A DNA stretch of 64,000 bases, from the NCBI GenBank assembly GCA_026018925.1, contig JAKSZU010000029.1, positions 9,833,378-9,897,377 on the forward strand. Direction: 5' to 3'. A program made the translations under genes and the position numbers. Under the pieces are notes generated by a model. The model made no database searches, had not been told where the DNA came from, and worked only from the letters and a program-made list of their open reading frames with translations. This DNA is from Tupaia tana (taxonomy: Eukaryota > Chordata > Mammalia > Scandentia > Tupaiidae). Positions 11,171 to 20,412 of the stretch are shown piece after piece (positions within the stretch are counted from its first letter, which is position 1; each line of letters opens with the position of its first letter).

Positions 11171-12465
11171 TGGGCTATATTTTTAGAGCATTTTTTAGTT
11201 AACAAAAAATTAGCAGTGACTCCTTTCTCAGCCCTCCTCAACAAGCCTCTGCCCTCCCTTTGGTTCCTCTCAAGTCCCAGAATGGTGTGAGTGACAATTA
11301 TCTGTGTGTGTGGGGACACCCCACTAGTGAGTGGTGTGGCAGGGAAAACTGAGCCATGGCACTTTTGGAGGGCCATGACTTGAGTTCCTGAAGAAGGGAC
11401 ATTTGGTGACCATTGCTCCTTGCATGACTCTGGATGTGGGCATGGACCACTTGGGCTTCATCTTCAGTCCCTCCTGGAGATCTTTATACTCCAGGAAGTG
11501 GCCATGATACCCCCTTTCCCCAGCCATCCATGCCACCCCACTTGATGAAGCAGCAGGGAGTTCTACCTGCAGGATGGTTGGCATTTTTAGGTCCAGGGAC
11601 CACTGCTACAGTTTCCCTGCATGCTCACATTTAGGTCTCCCAGCGAACATCAAGGTCACATTCACTCCCTACACAGCCAGAAGAGGGAGGAGGTGCCTGA
11701 GCCCCTGAGAAGTTAGAGCAGCTGCACACCTCCTTTCTGACCATGGACATTCTAGATAGCACAGCCACCACAGAAATGACAGACACTGCAGCCCACCACA
11801 CAGCCCATGCCACCACAGCCCTCTCCAACAGGAGCCATCAGTGCTACAAACTTCTGTCTATCCATCTCCCAGGAACAAAGTCTTCATGGTACAAAATAGG
11901 CTGTGATACCACCTGGCTTCAATTTAATGTCTGACAATTTGTAACCACCAAGGGAAAAGGAAACTTCAGGTGGAGACAGCCCAAAAGAAAATTAAAGCCA
12001 CCTTGTTCCTGTGCACAATTTTGGAAGCAATCACATTGGCTCCTAAAAACAATGCATACCACAGAACTGTGGGCAAGGCTGGCTGAGATCAGTCTGCCCC
12101 TGTCTCCCTGAATCATTACATTCCAGTGTTAGGTTCCCAGGGAAAACTAGACAAAGGCTCATCTGGAGGATTGAGCCTATGTGTGGAAACAAATTAACAC
12201 TGTGGAGTTCTAGGAAAAGATAGGCCAGGGCTGCCTTGCATTAGTGACAATCTGGGACTCCTATTTTCTGGGAGGGCCAGGCCTCTTCCAACCATGTGGA
12301 GTTCTGTCTGCTCACTCTGGTGGAGGTTGGACTCAAGAGAGCCTGTCCAGGGAAGGTCACTGCCCCCTGACCCTGAACCTGGCACCTCACAGTCCAGACA
12401 TGCATTCACCCAGGAAGATAGGTCAAACAGAGCCATCATGGTCTCCTTGAATACACATTCCATCT
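11171..12465. other. Non-repeat stretch, possible decayed pseudogene
   Basis: About 1.3 kb of balanced composition with no SINE or L1. Minus-strand frames of 65-104 codons exist but none matches a family I can name, and frames switch often. A decayed processed pseudogene or an old UTR is possible; I make no functional call. Confidence 0.35.
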
Positions 12466-12660
12466 TAAAAAATATATATATATTTATTTTATTTTATTTT
12501 ATTTTATTTATCATCATTATAATTATTGTTTTAATTCACCAGAGAGTGTCAGAGAGAGAGACAGGAAATGTAAAAAAGCAAATCTCCAGGTCCAGAACTG
12601 AAACTGTGGTTGACCATGTGGGAGTTCCATACCACAACCACCATACCACCTGCTGACCTC
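12466..12660 (-). mobile_element. Short-type SINE
   Basis: A/T-rich tail (ATTTT repeats), then CACCAGAGAGTGTCAGAGAG and the head complement CCACCTGCTGACC. Confidence 0.85.
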
Positions 12661-12889
12661 TACACATCCCATCTTAATCGCCATCTCACAGCAGCTACCA
12701 TGGGGATCAAGCCTGTTACATGCACTGTTGTGCCACTAGCCAGATCTCTGGAACTTCACAAGACCACCTTGTCCAGATGGTAACCACAGTACAACAGATG
12801 AACACCAGCTACTGATAAGAATTGTACTACAAAGCAGTACTGGTATGGACCCATCCCCATTGTGACCCACAGCCAGAAATGTTTTTTTA

Positions 12890-13305
12890 TGTCTTGACTT
12901 AATTTTGTAATCAGGGCTATTTTTTCTTATTGGTGTTAGGTTTATTGAGCTTCTTATATACTCTGAGTTTAATCTTATAATCCTTCATTAGATGAATAGA
13001 TTAAAAATTAATTTGCCTTCTCTTGCAGGATGTCTCTTCACCCTCTTGATTATTTGCTGTTCAGAATAATTTTAGTTTGGTATACTAACAGTTGTCTCTG
13101 CTTTTGTTGCCCCTAGGTCTTTAACAAATCTATGCTCAGACCAATACCTGAGGCATTTTCCCTATTTTTTCTTTGATAGTTTTGTGCCTCACATAAGATT
13201 GTAATTTGTTCTTTCACACATGAATATCCACTATGTCTAACACAATTTATTGAAGTAATGTTCTTCCCCAGTGTATGTTCTTTGCATCAGTGTTGAATAT
13301 CAGGG
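12890..13305 (-). mobile_element. Ancient L1 fragment
   Basis: Antisense ORF2-region words (AGCTTCTTATATACTCTG, CTTCACCCTCTTGATTATTTG, CACAATTTATTGAAGTAATG) follow the order of old mammalian L1. It continues at 13490-13730 after a SINE. Confidence 0.75.
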
Positions 13306-13307
13306 AC

Positions 13308-13486
13308 TGGCAAGTAGCATGATGGTTGAGAGCTGGACTTCCATGTGGTTGACTGTAATTTGAGTCCCAGACCTGACAGATTGCTTTGTCACTTTCCCTC
13401 TCTCTCTCTATCTCCCTCTATTCAAATTTAAAATAATAATAATAATAATAAATAAAGTCAAATAAAATAACTCTTTAAAAAAAGGA
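13308..13486 (+). mobile_element. Short-type SINE
   Basis: AGGGACTGGCAAGTAGCATG head; AATAATAATAATAATAAA tail. Confidence 0.85.
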
Positions 13487-13489
13487 AAT

Positions 13490-13735
13490 CAGTTGAGATA
13501 AAAAGTGATCATTTCTATTTTTTTCTTTTCTGTTAACTTGTGCTATCTGTCTGTTTCTGTTTTGTTTTTGCCATTCCCATGCTATTTTTGTTCATATAGC
13601 TTTGAAGTGTACTTAAAAACTTCTTCAACTTTTCTTTGTTTGTTATGTTTGTCTATTTAACATTGCTTTGACCATTCAGTATCTTTTGTGAATTTATTCA
13701 CATTTTAGAATTATTTTCTCTATAACTGCAAGGCC
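13490..13735 (-). mobile_element. Ancient L1 fragment, continuation
   Basis: CATGCTATTTTTGTTCATATAG and TTGCTTTGACCATTCAGTAT continue the antisense L1 text interrupted by the SINE at 13308-13486. Confidence 0.65.
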
Positions 13736-14390
13736 AGGCAAACAAAGACAAATATTATAGGTGTTACTTACATGTGGAGTCTAGACTGTATCTAGTACTA
13801 ATACTGGGTTACAGGGCCAGCAGGTTGCATGGTGGTTAAGGTTCTTGAATCCCACAAGGTTGACTTCCAGTCCCAGGCCCTTGATGCTGAAAATGATGCC
13901 AGCAACATGTAACATGGCCATCCTCATTGAAAGGTGATTTCTTACTTTCCCTCTCTCTGTATCTCTCTGGCAAGCACATGTACCCTATTCAAAAAACCTA
14001 AAAAAAAAAAAAAAAAAAAAAGAAAGAAAGAAAGAAAGAAAAGAAAAGAAAAAAGAAAAGAAAAGAAAAGAACGAGTGGGTCAGCTAGTGGCTAGAGGAT
14101 GGGAATAATGGGGAGGGAGGGAACATAGGACAAGGATGGGTAAATGTACGAAATTACAATTAAATGAGAGAGATAAGTTCTTGTATCCCATAGCATATGA
14201 GGGTGAATGTAGTTAACAATAATTTGTTATATATCTCAAAACAAAACAAGTTGGAATGTTTCCAACACAAAACAAATATTTGGGGTGGTCTATATGCAAT
14301 TAATCTGTTTTTATCATTACACATTGTATTTATATATTGAAAAATCACACTGAAAGCCATAAATATGTATAATGCATATTCATCACTTAT
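13736..14390 (+). mobile_element. Ancient L1 3' end, split by a SINE
   Basis: AAAGACAAATATTATAGG with TACATGTGGAGTCTA, then (after the SINE) GGAGGGAGGGAACATAGGAC and GTAGTTAACAATAATTTGTTA. These are typical of old L1 3' UTRs in sense. Confidence 0.55.
13814..14075 (+). mobile_element. Long-type SINE with GAAA-rich tail
   Basis: AGGGCCAGCAGGTTGCATGG head; poly(A) at 13999-14021 followed by GAAA/GAAAA repeats. Confidence 0.88.
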
Positions 14391-14459
14391 TTAAAAAGAA
14401 TGTACCCTGAGAGGATTCTGGAAATATGTTGCCTGTAGGGCAGTGCTCATAATAAAAAG

Positions 14460-15425
14460 TAAGGCTGCAGACTAAATAATATAAAATTTGTGACTTTAAT
14501 AGGGGTTAGTAGGTCAGTGGAAAACTCTGAGAGACCTGGGGGTATACAAAGACTTCTTAAATAAGACCCTCAAAACACAGGCAATAATCCCCAAAATAGG
14601 CAAGTCAGATAACATCAGATTAAGAAGTTTCTGCAAAGCAAAAGAGTCAGTAATTAGTGAAAATCGACAACCCTCAGAATGGGAGACTATTTTATTAAGC
14701 TATACCTCAGATAAGGAACTGATAGCCAGAATACACAGGGAACTCAAGTGACTTACCTGAAAAAAAATTATTAACAAATTAAAAGATGGAAAAATGAGCT
14801 GAGCAAAAAACTCTCTAAGGAAGACGTATGAACAGCTAAAAAGCATATAAAAATTTCTCAACATCACTCATCATAAACGAGATGCAGAATAAAACCCCAA
14901 TGAGATACTGCCTAACACTTGTTAGAATGGTGAAGACTAAAAATACAAAAAATGTTAAGTGTTGGTGGGGTTTTGGTGAAAAGGCAACTGTCCTACACTG
15001 TTAGTAGGAATGTAAATTGGTCCAGCCATTGTGGAAAACAATACAGAGGTTCCTCAAAGATCTATAAATTGAACTACCATATGATCCAACAATTCCTCTA
15101 CTGGATATCTACGTGAAGGATAGAGGAACAGTCAGAAGAGTGCTTGTACATCTATGTTTAAGTGACATTATTCACAATTGATAAGATATGGAATTAACTC
15201 AAAAGTCTACAAAAAGATGGATTGAAAAAGTGTGGCACATATATTCTATGGAATGCTACTCAGCCATGAAAAAAACAAGCCCCTGGAATTTGATAGAAAT
15301 TGGATAAATATGGAAGATTTACTGCTAAGTAAAGCAAGTCAGGCTATAAAAGAGTTATTGTATCTCCCCATTTAATATATACCCACCGTCTGCACTCTAT
15401 GGCAGAAACTGAAAGATTCAAGCAT
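14460..15425 (+). mobile_element. L1 ORF2 C-terminal fragment
   Basis: This 5'-truncated L1 parallels 23200-24110 of the larger L1. Shared text includes GACTTCTTAAATAAGACCC, AACCTCAAGTGACTTA-type words and GGAATGCTACTCAGCCATGAA. It encodes the cysteine-rich C-terminal region of ORF2p but carries several stops and frameshifts. It ends inside the 3' coding end (CTCTATGGCAGAAACTGAAAG), and a tandem array starts immediately after. Confidence 0.85.
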
Positions 15426-15439
15426 AAAGAAGCATGGAA

Positions 15440-16868
15440 GAGTTGTCCCTGGCTGCGGGGGTGGGGTGGGCTCATAGCCATGAAAGTTGCACCCAGAGAT
15501 CCAACACAGTCCTAGGTGGACTAGCTTGGATGCTTTCTGTCCTAGTTGAGGAAAGAGGAGACAAAATAACAAAAGAAAAGCATACATGGTGCAGAAAAGC
15601 TGTTTAAAAAAAAGAAAAATGAAAAAAAAATTTAGAAGGGACAGAGAACAACAAGACGGGAAGTGAAACATGCCTACCTGGCCTGCACTAAGGTCTGGAA
15701 AAGTGGTTCCTAAACTCACAGCCATGAAAGCTACACCCGGAGGGCCAACACAGTCAGAGGTAGACTGGTCTGGATGCTTTCTTTCCTGGCTAGCACTGAG
15801 GTTTGGGAGGGGAGTCTCTGACTTGGAGGACTCACAGCCATGAAAGCCACAAACAGATGGCCAAGACAGTCAAAGGTGAGCTGGACTGGATGCTTTCTGT
15901 CCTAGTTGAGAAAAGAGAGGACAAATTAACAAGAGAAAGGTACACTCAGGGCAGAAAAGCTTTAAAGAGAGAGAGAGAGAAGTTAGAAGGGACATAGAAG
16001 ATCCATAGGGACAGTGTACTTGCATACATGGCTAGCACTGGGGTCTGGACGGGGAGTCCCTGGCTGTGGGGGTCTCACAGTCATTAAAGCTGCACCCAGA
16101 GGGCCAACACAGTCAGAGGTGGACTGACCTGGATACCTTCTTTCTTAGTTGAGGGGAGAGGAGACAAATTAACAAGAGAAAGGAATACATGGGGCAGAAA
16201 AGATGTTAAAAAAAAAAAGAAAGAAAAAAAAATTTAGATGGGACCGAGAAGACAAAGAAGGACATTGAAACTTTCCTCGCTGGGTAGTACTGGTGTCTGG
16301 AAGGGGTCCCTGGCTGGGGGATCCTCACAGTCGTGAAAACTGCACCCAGGAGGTCAACACAGTCAGAGTTGGACTGGCCTGGATGCTTTCTGTCCTGGTT
16401 GAGGGGAGAGGAGACAAATTAACAAGAGAAAGGCACACATGGGGCAGAAAAGCTGTTTTTTAAAAAAGAACCAAAAAAGTAAGAAGGGACATAGAAGAGC
16501 AATAAGGACAGTGAAACTTACCTACCTGGTTAGCACCAGGGCCTGGAAGGGGGGTCCCTACTTGGGGAGTGCCTCACAGCCATGAAAGCTGTACTCAGGG
16601 GGTCAATACAGTCATAGTAGGTGGACTGACCTGGATGCTTTCTGTCTTGGGAAGCACTGGGGTCTGGAGAGGGGAGGTCCCTGGCTCTGGGGGCCTCACA
16701 GCTATGAAAGCTGCCCCCCTAGAGGATCAACACAGTCGTAGGTGGACTGGCCTAGTTCCTTTCAGTCCTGGCTAGCACTGGGATCTTCAAAGGGGGTCCC
16801 TGGCTTGGGGGCCTCACAGCCATATAAGCTGCACCCAGAGGGTCAACACCATCAGAGGTCAGTGATTA
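15440..16868. repeat. Tandem array with alternating long (~245 bp) and short (~120 bp) units
   Basis: The marker CTCACAGCCATGAAAGCTGC (or variants) recurs near 15472, 15717, 15833, 16075, 16325, 16575, 16697 and 16815. Spacings are about 245, 116, 242, 250, 250, 122 and 118. Long units carry an extra ~125-bp segment (GACAAATTAACAAGAGAAAGG, GGCAGAAAAGCTGTT, A-rich tract). Short units splice straight past it. The array has no counterpart in the right arm. It resembles in design the L1 5'-UTR monomers at 33181-34100. Confidence 0.85.
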
Positions 16869-17021
16869 ACCTTTTAAATCATATCACTGAAAAGCTATTC
16901 CTGTGCTGCTGGCTTACACACTTATACACACAACTGTATATCTGTTCATAGGAAATAGGTATTTAGTCATCATGACTCTGTTACATGTTCATCTATAACA
17001 CTATTTAATTTTGTCCAGGAT

Positions 17022-17275
17022 TTTTCTTTTAGATAGATTTTTCCTACAGGGAGTGTTTGATAGCTAGAGAGAGAGAAAGAGATAGGCACAGAAAATGAGA
17101 AATCACCCTCTGGGGAATGGCCATGTTGCAATCCCTTCACCTTTATTCTATTCTTAAGATTTTGGGCACACATGCCCATGTGTCTGGCATGAATTTCAAC
17201 CTTCTGTGTCTGGTACTTGAGCCACGGTCCATCATATCGACATCCAACACCTAACCACGAAGTGACCTGAAGCCC
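17022..17275 (-). mobile_element. Old long-type SINE
   Basis: TTTTTCCTACAGGGAGTG tail complement; diverged head ending GAAGTGACCTG. Confidence 0.75.
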
Positions 17276-17527
17276 CCATCATGTGCTCTTGTAATCTTTA
17301 ATAGTCATATTCATTAAGAGATTGGAGGTGGAGGTGTTGATGTTGATGGTAGAGCTGGGGTGGAAGTTGCCTTGGCTGCAGCCAAGTGGTAACTCTTTAA
17401 CATCATGGTCACCCCCGTGGCCTCCAGTGGTGGTGGGGACCCCATTGAGAGCCCCTCCTTTGTGCCTTTTCTATCCACAGAGACAGCTGACACCACCAGC
17501 AATGCCCCCTGAAAACCCTCAGAAGTT

Positions 17528-17626
17528 GAGGTCACTCCATTGCTTTCAATCAAAATAAATAAAGTACCTGATAAGCAGGGCCTAGCACATCCCAGTGGTG
17601 GCCATTGTGCTGTTCTGGCCCACCAT
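17528..17626 (-). pseudogene. TOMM20: TOMM20 processed pseudogene, left copy (N-terminal part)
   Basis: TOMM20 is the mitochondrial outer-membrane import receptor. From ATG 17626-17624 the minus strand reads [14 protein letters not shown], stop, [11 protein letters not shown], stop, KQWSDLNF, matching the TOMM20 N-terminus (transmembrane anchor then RKRRSDPNF). Three in-frame stops are visible, and no intron interrupts it. Homology stops abruptly near 17528; the GC-rich sequence beyond (17314-17527) is not TOMM20. The matching right-arm copy (57079-57424) keeps more of the gene, so the insertion predates the duplication. Confidence 0.8.
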
Positions 17627-17766
17627 CTTTGCCATACAGAGTGTGGAGGTGGTGCCACCCACACCCGTTGCCAGCTGGCCACAGAAGCATGAAGCCTTAA
17701 CTATTTAATTATATTAATATGTTTATTTAATTATATAAATATTTTTATTTTTCTACAGTATTGATT

Positions 17767-17778
17767 GTTTTTTTGGAG

Positions 17779-17819
<41 letters not shown>

Positions 17820-18061
17820 CGCTATAGGGCGCGTGCGGTCGCCAGACAGACAGAGAGAGACAGAGAGACAGAAAGCGAGAAATCACCCCCCAGGGGGGAT
17901 GGTCACACCGCAATCCCTTCACCTCCATTCTCCTCTCGGGATCTTGGGCATGCACGCACATGCGCCCGGCGTGAGTTTTAAGCCACTGGGTCCGGGACAC
18001 GAACCGTGGTTGACTACGTGGGAGTCCAGCGACATAGCCATTACACTAACTGCTGGTTCCC
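17767..18061 (-). mobile_element. Long-type SINE, young, 40-base A tail
   Basis: Near-consensus, CpG-rich, with a very long T run (17777-17819). Confidence 0.95.
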
Positions 18062-18089
18062 AGTATTGACTTTTCATTACAAAAAGTTT

Positions 18090-18330
18090 TTTCTTTCGTG
18101 AGACAGACAGCACTGTCAAGAGAGTCTTGGTATCATGGATAATTCTCACACTCAGCCAGCCTTGAACCACAGCACACATATGCTCAGCATACATGAGTAG
18201 TTCTCCCATCATGTACCCCAGAAACATTTTCAGGTAAGTCACCCTTATGGAGCATTGTGTTTTACTGCTGTGCACAATCTGTATCCCCAATGTGATATTT
18301 CTAAACAGCTCACAATGATGGTGTTTTTAC
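18090..18330. repeat. Arm block matching 56710-56940 inverted
   Basis: Unique sequence shared in inverted orientation. Words such as CTCAGCCAGCCTTGAAC and GGAGCATTG(T/G) recur as complements. Confidence 0.85.
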
Positions 18331-18349
18331 TATTACTTAAGGTATTTTA

Positions 18350-18540
18350 ATTTTTTAAAAGTTTTTCCTATAGGGCATGTATGCTTACGTAAGAGACACA
18401 GAGAGTGAAGGAAAATGAGAAATTACTCCCTAGAGGGGATGGCAATCCCCATTCTCCTCAGGATTTTGGGCATGCATGCACAGGTACCCAGTGTGATATA
18501 CAAGCTGCTGGGTCTGGAACTTAAACTGTGGATTTAGCTG
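18350..18540 (-). mobile_element. Old SINE; carries the empty site of the right-arm LTR insertion
   Basis: Diverged long-type SINE cut at 18540 by the next SINE. In the right arm the same SINE (55195-55243 plus 56532-56690) is split by a 1.29-kb LTR. Here GCACAGGTACCCAGTGTGA is uninterrupted. Confidence 0.8.
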
Positions 18541-18552
18541 CAGGATTGGTTT

Positions 18553-18828
18553 TTTTCTTCTTCCTTTTTTTTTTGGAGAGGTTTTTGCTCTAGGGCACGT
18601 GAGTTTGCCAGACAGACAGAGAGAGACAGAGAGACAGAAAGCGAGAAATCACCCCCCCGGGGGGATGGCCATGCTGCAATCTCTTCTCCTCCATTCTCCT
18701 CTCGGGATCTTGGGCATGCGCGTACACAAGCCCAGTGTGAGTTTTAAGCCACCGGGTCCAGGACGCGAACCGCGGTCGACTACATGGGAGTCCAGCGACA
18801 TAGCCATTATGCTAACTGCTAGTCCCAG
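18553..18828 (-). mobile_element. Long-type SINE, young, perfect target-site duplication
   Basis: Inserted into the old SINE and flanked by AGCTGCAGGATTG on both sides (18536 and 18828). Confidence 0.95.
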
Positions 18829-18849
18829 CTGCAGGATTGTTTTAAAATA

Positions 18850-19015
18850 GTTTTAAATAGTTGTGTGTGCGAGAGAATGGACTCAATAAGTTTTAAAATT
18901 TTGTTTGGAAATGGAATGAAGGAATGTGAGAAACCAAGCTACCAGGTCCAAGACTCAAACCATGGTTAGCCATGTGGGAGTCCAGCAATTTTATCACCAC
19001 ACCACCTGCTGGTCC
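18850..19015 (-). mobile_element. Short-type SINE, old
   Basis: GAAACCAAGCTACCAGGTCC; ends CCACCTGCTGGTCCA. Confidence 0.82.
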
Positions 19016-19513
19016 ATTGTTTACATAATTATTTAAATAATTTTATCTGTATTGATATTCTCTGCTTGACCAAAATTGAAACAGGATTCTCAAACTTTAT
19101 CAAGGTCTGTTTGTGCACTTTTCTATGAAATCAAGGTAGGTGGGTTTGAGCAAAATCCCCCTTAATCCTAAGGTTTCCTCATGTAATTTGCTATCCACTG
19201 ATCTCTACCCTGCTACATGGTGCTAAGTTCACACTTGACCATTCTATATTCAGAATTGAGCCCATTCTTCTCTCACACACAGTCTCATCATCCCAGTTCC
19301 TGTGCATCTCTCCATAATCTCTAATAAAATAGGATTAGTCACTGTGCTAACGAGGTAGGTATAGTACCTAATTTTACCACTATATCACACACACATGCTT
19401 GGCATGAGTTTCAAGCCACACTCAACATCACTAATCATTAGGAAAATAGAACGGAAAACAATTATGAAACATCCCACATTGCACCTCTTTTTCTTAAAAA
19501 TATTATTTTATTA

Positions 19514-19757
19514 GGACAAGCAGTTAGCACAATGGCTATGTCACTGGACTCCCATGTAGTCGACTGCAGTTCATGTCCCAGACCTGGTGGCTTAAAACTC
19601 ATGCCGGGCCCATGTGCGTGTGTGCCCAAGAGCCTGAGAGGAGAGTGGAGGAGAAGGGATTATGGCATGGCCATCACCCCTGGGGGGTGATTTCTTGCTT
19701 TCTGTCTCTGTCTCTGTCTGTCTGGCGAGTGCACGTGCCCTATAGCAAAAACCTATA
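19514..19757 (+). mobile_element. Long-type SINE
   Basis: GGACAAGCAGTTAGCACAAT head, GCACGTGCCCTATAGCAAAAA tail. Confidence 0.92.
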
Positions 19758-19924
19758 AAAATTATTTTATTTATTGTATCTATTTGTTTGTTGTTATTAT
19801 TTTCTAATTTGACCAGAGAAAGACAAGGAAAGTGAGAAAGGAAGCCACCAATTCCAGGAATAAAACCCTAGTCAGCCATGTGGGAGTACAGTGCCTCAGC
19901 ACTCACTCTGCCTGCCAGCCTCCA
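19758..19924 (-). mobile_element. Short-type SINE
   Basis: Abuts the previous SINE tail to tail; ends CTGCCTGCCAGCC. Confidence 0.82.
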
Positions 19925-20247
19925 CCTCAAACCTCTTAAGATGGCTATTCTTAAAAAAAAAAAAAAATTAATAAATACAAGAAGGAAAGGGGTTCTTTGA
20001 ACATTGTTGGTAAAAATATAAATTGGTTAAACACAATGGAAAATAGTTTTCTAAGGTTTTTTAGAAAATTAAAAATAGAACTATCATGTGACTTAACAAT
20101 TGCATAATTGCTTATATGTGTATAAATATGAAATTAATATGTCAAAAATATATTCATATTTCCACATTCATAGTAAATTTATTTATAATAGTCAAGATAA
20201 GACATTCACAAAACTATCACAGACAAATGGATAAAACCACATTATGG

Positions 20248-20306
20248 GGGAACCAGCAGTTGGCGTAATGGCTATGACACTGGACTCCTATGTAGTCGAC
20301 CATAAT
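20248..20306 (+). mobile_element. SINE head fragment
   Basis: Only the tRNA-like first ~60 bases remain (GGAACCAGCAGTTGGCGTAA), cut at CGACCATAA by the following reversed L1 end. Confidence 0.85.
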
Positions 20307-20307
20307 T

Positions 20308-20412
20308 TTTTTTTCTTTGCTTTTCCTCTGTATTTATTTTTTTATTTAAATGTATTTGTTTACATTCATTCACTGTACATCATTACAGCATACAAAATGA
20401 GATTTTTCACCT
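20308..20412 (-). mobile_element. Reversed 3' end of the HAL1-like element
   Basis: The complement reads AAAATCTCATTTTGTATGCT, then GTAATGATGTACAGTGAATG and an A-rich tail. This is the terminus seen at about 1798-1860. It is squeezed between a SINE head and a sense L1 body. Confidence 0.75.

Larger units (their letters stand above)
2066..20240. repeat. Left arm of a large inverted segmental duplication
   Basis: Blocks of this interval recur in reverse complement in 52868-61643. Matches read by eye: 2066-2260 with 61430-61643; 2640-4290 with 59490-61400; 4815-6115 with 57903-59213; 17530-18330 with 56690-57160; 19070-19330 with 54600-54870; 19425-19500 and 19975-20235 with 53300-53350 and 52868-53110. 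Landmarks include a promoter/first exon, an ERV1-like LTR, a TOMM20 pseudogene and shared old SINEs. The arm is longer than its partner because of L1, tandem-array and SINE insertions and of deletions opposite. Divergence looks like roughly 15-20 percent, not measured. Confidence 0.85.
19425..20240 (+). mobile_element. Ancient L1 fragment shared by both arms, split by SINEs
   Basis: Sense text CATCACTAATCATTAGGAAAA, then (after two SINEs) GAACATTGTTGGTAAAAATA and GGTTAAACACAATGGAAAAT matches an old L1 ORF2 3' region. The right arm holds it reversed at 52640-53600. Confidence 0.7.

Noticed and set aside
11171-12465. Functional gene in the longest repeat-free stretch
   Set aside because: Frames are short and overlapping on both strands, with no recognised domain or splice structure. 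It is left as unassigned.
15440-16868. Array as a centromeric-type satellite
   Set aside because: Only about 1.4 kb long, with mixed unit sizes and an L1 junction. Too short and irregular to support that call.
17314-17527. Continuation of the left TOMM20 copy as a GC-rich coding frame
   Set aside because: The reading after KQWSDLNF does not follow TOMM20 and contains stops. It is unrelated or rearranged sequence of unknown origin.
17731-18069. Many 60-120-codon frames with motifs such as WRAHAPYS or SPDRQRETER
   Set aside because: The same peptides recur wherever the SINE occurs, in either orientation. They are translations of the SINE consensus. The same applies to similar frames across the window.
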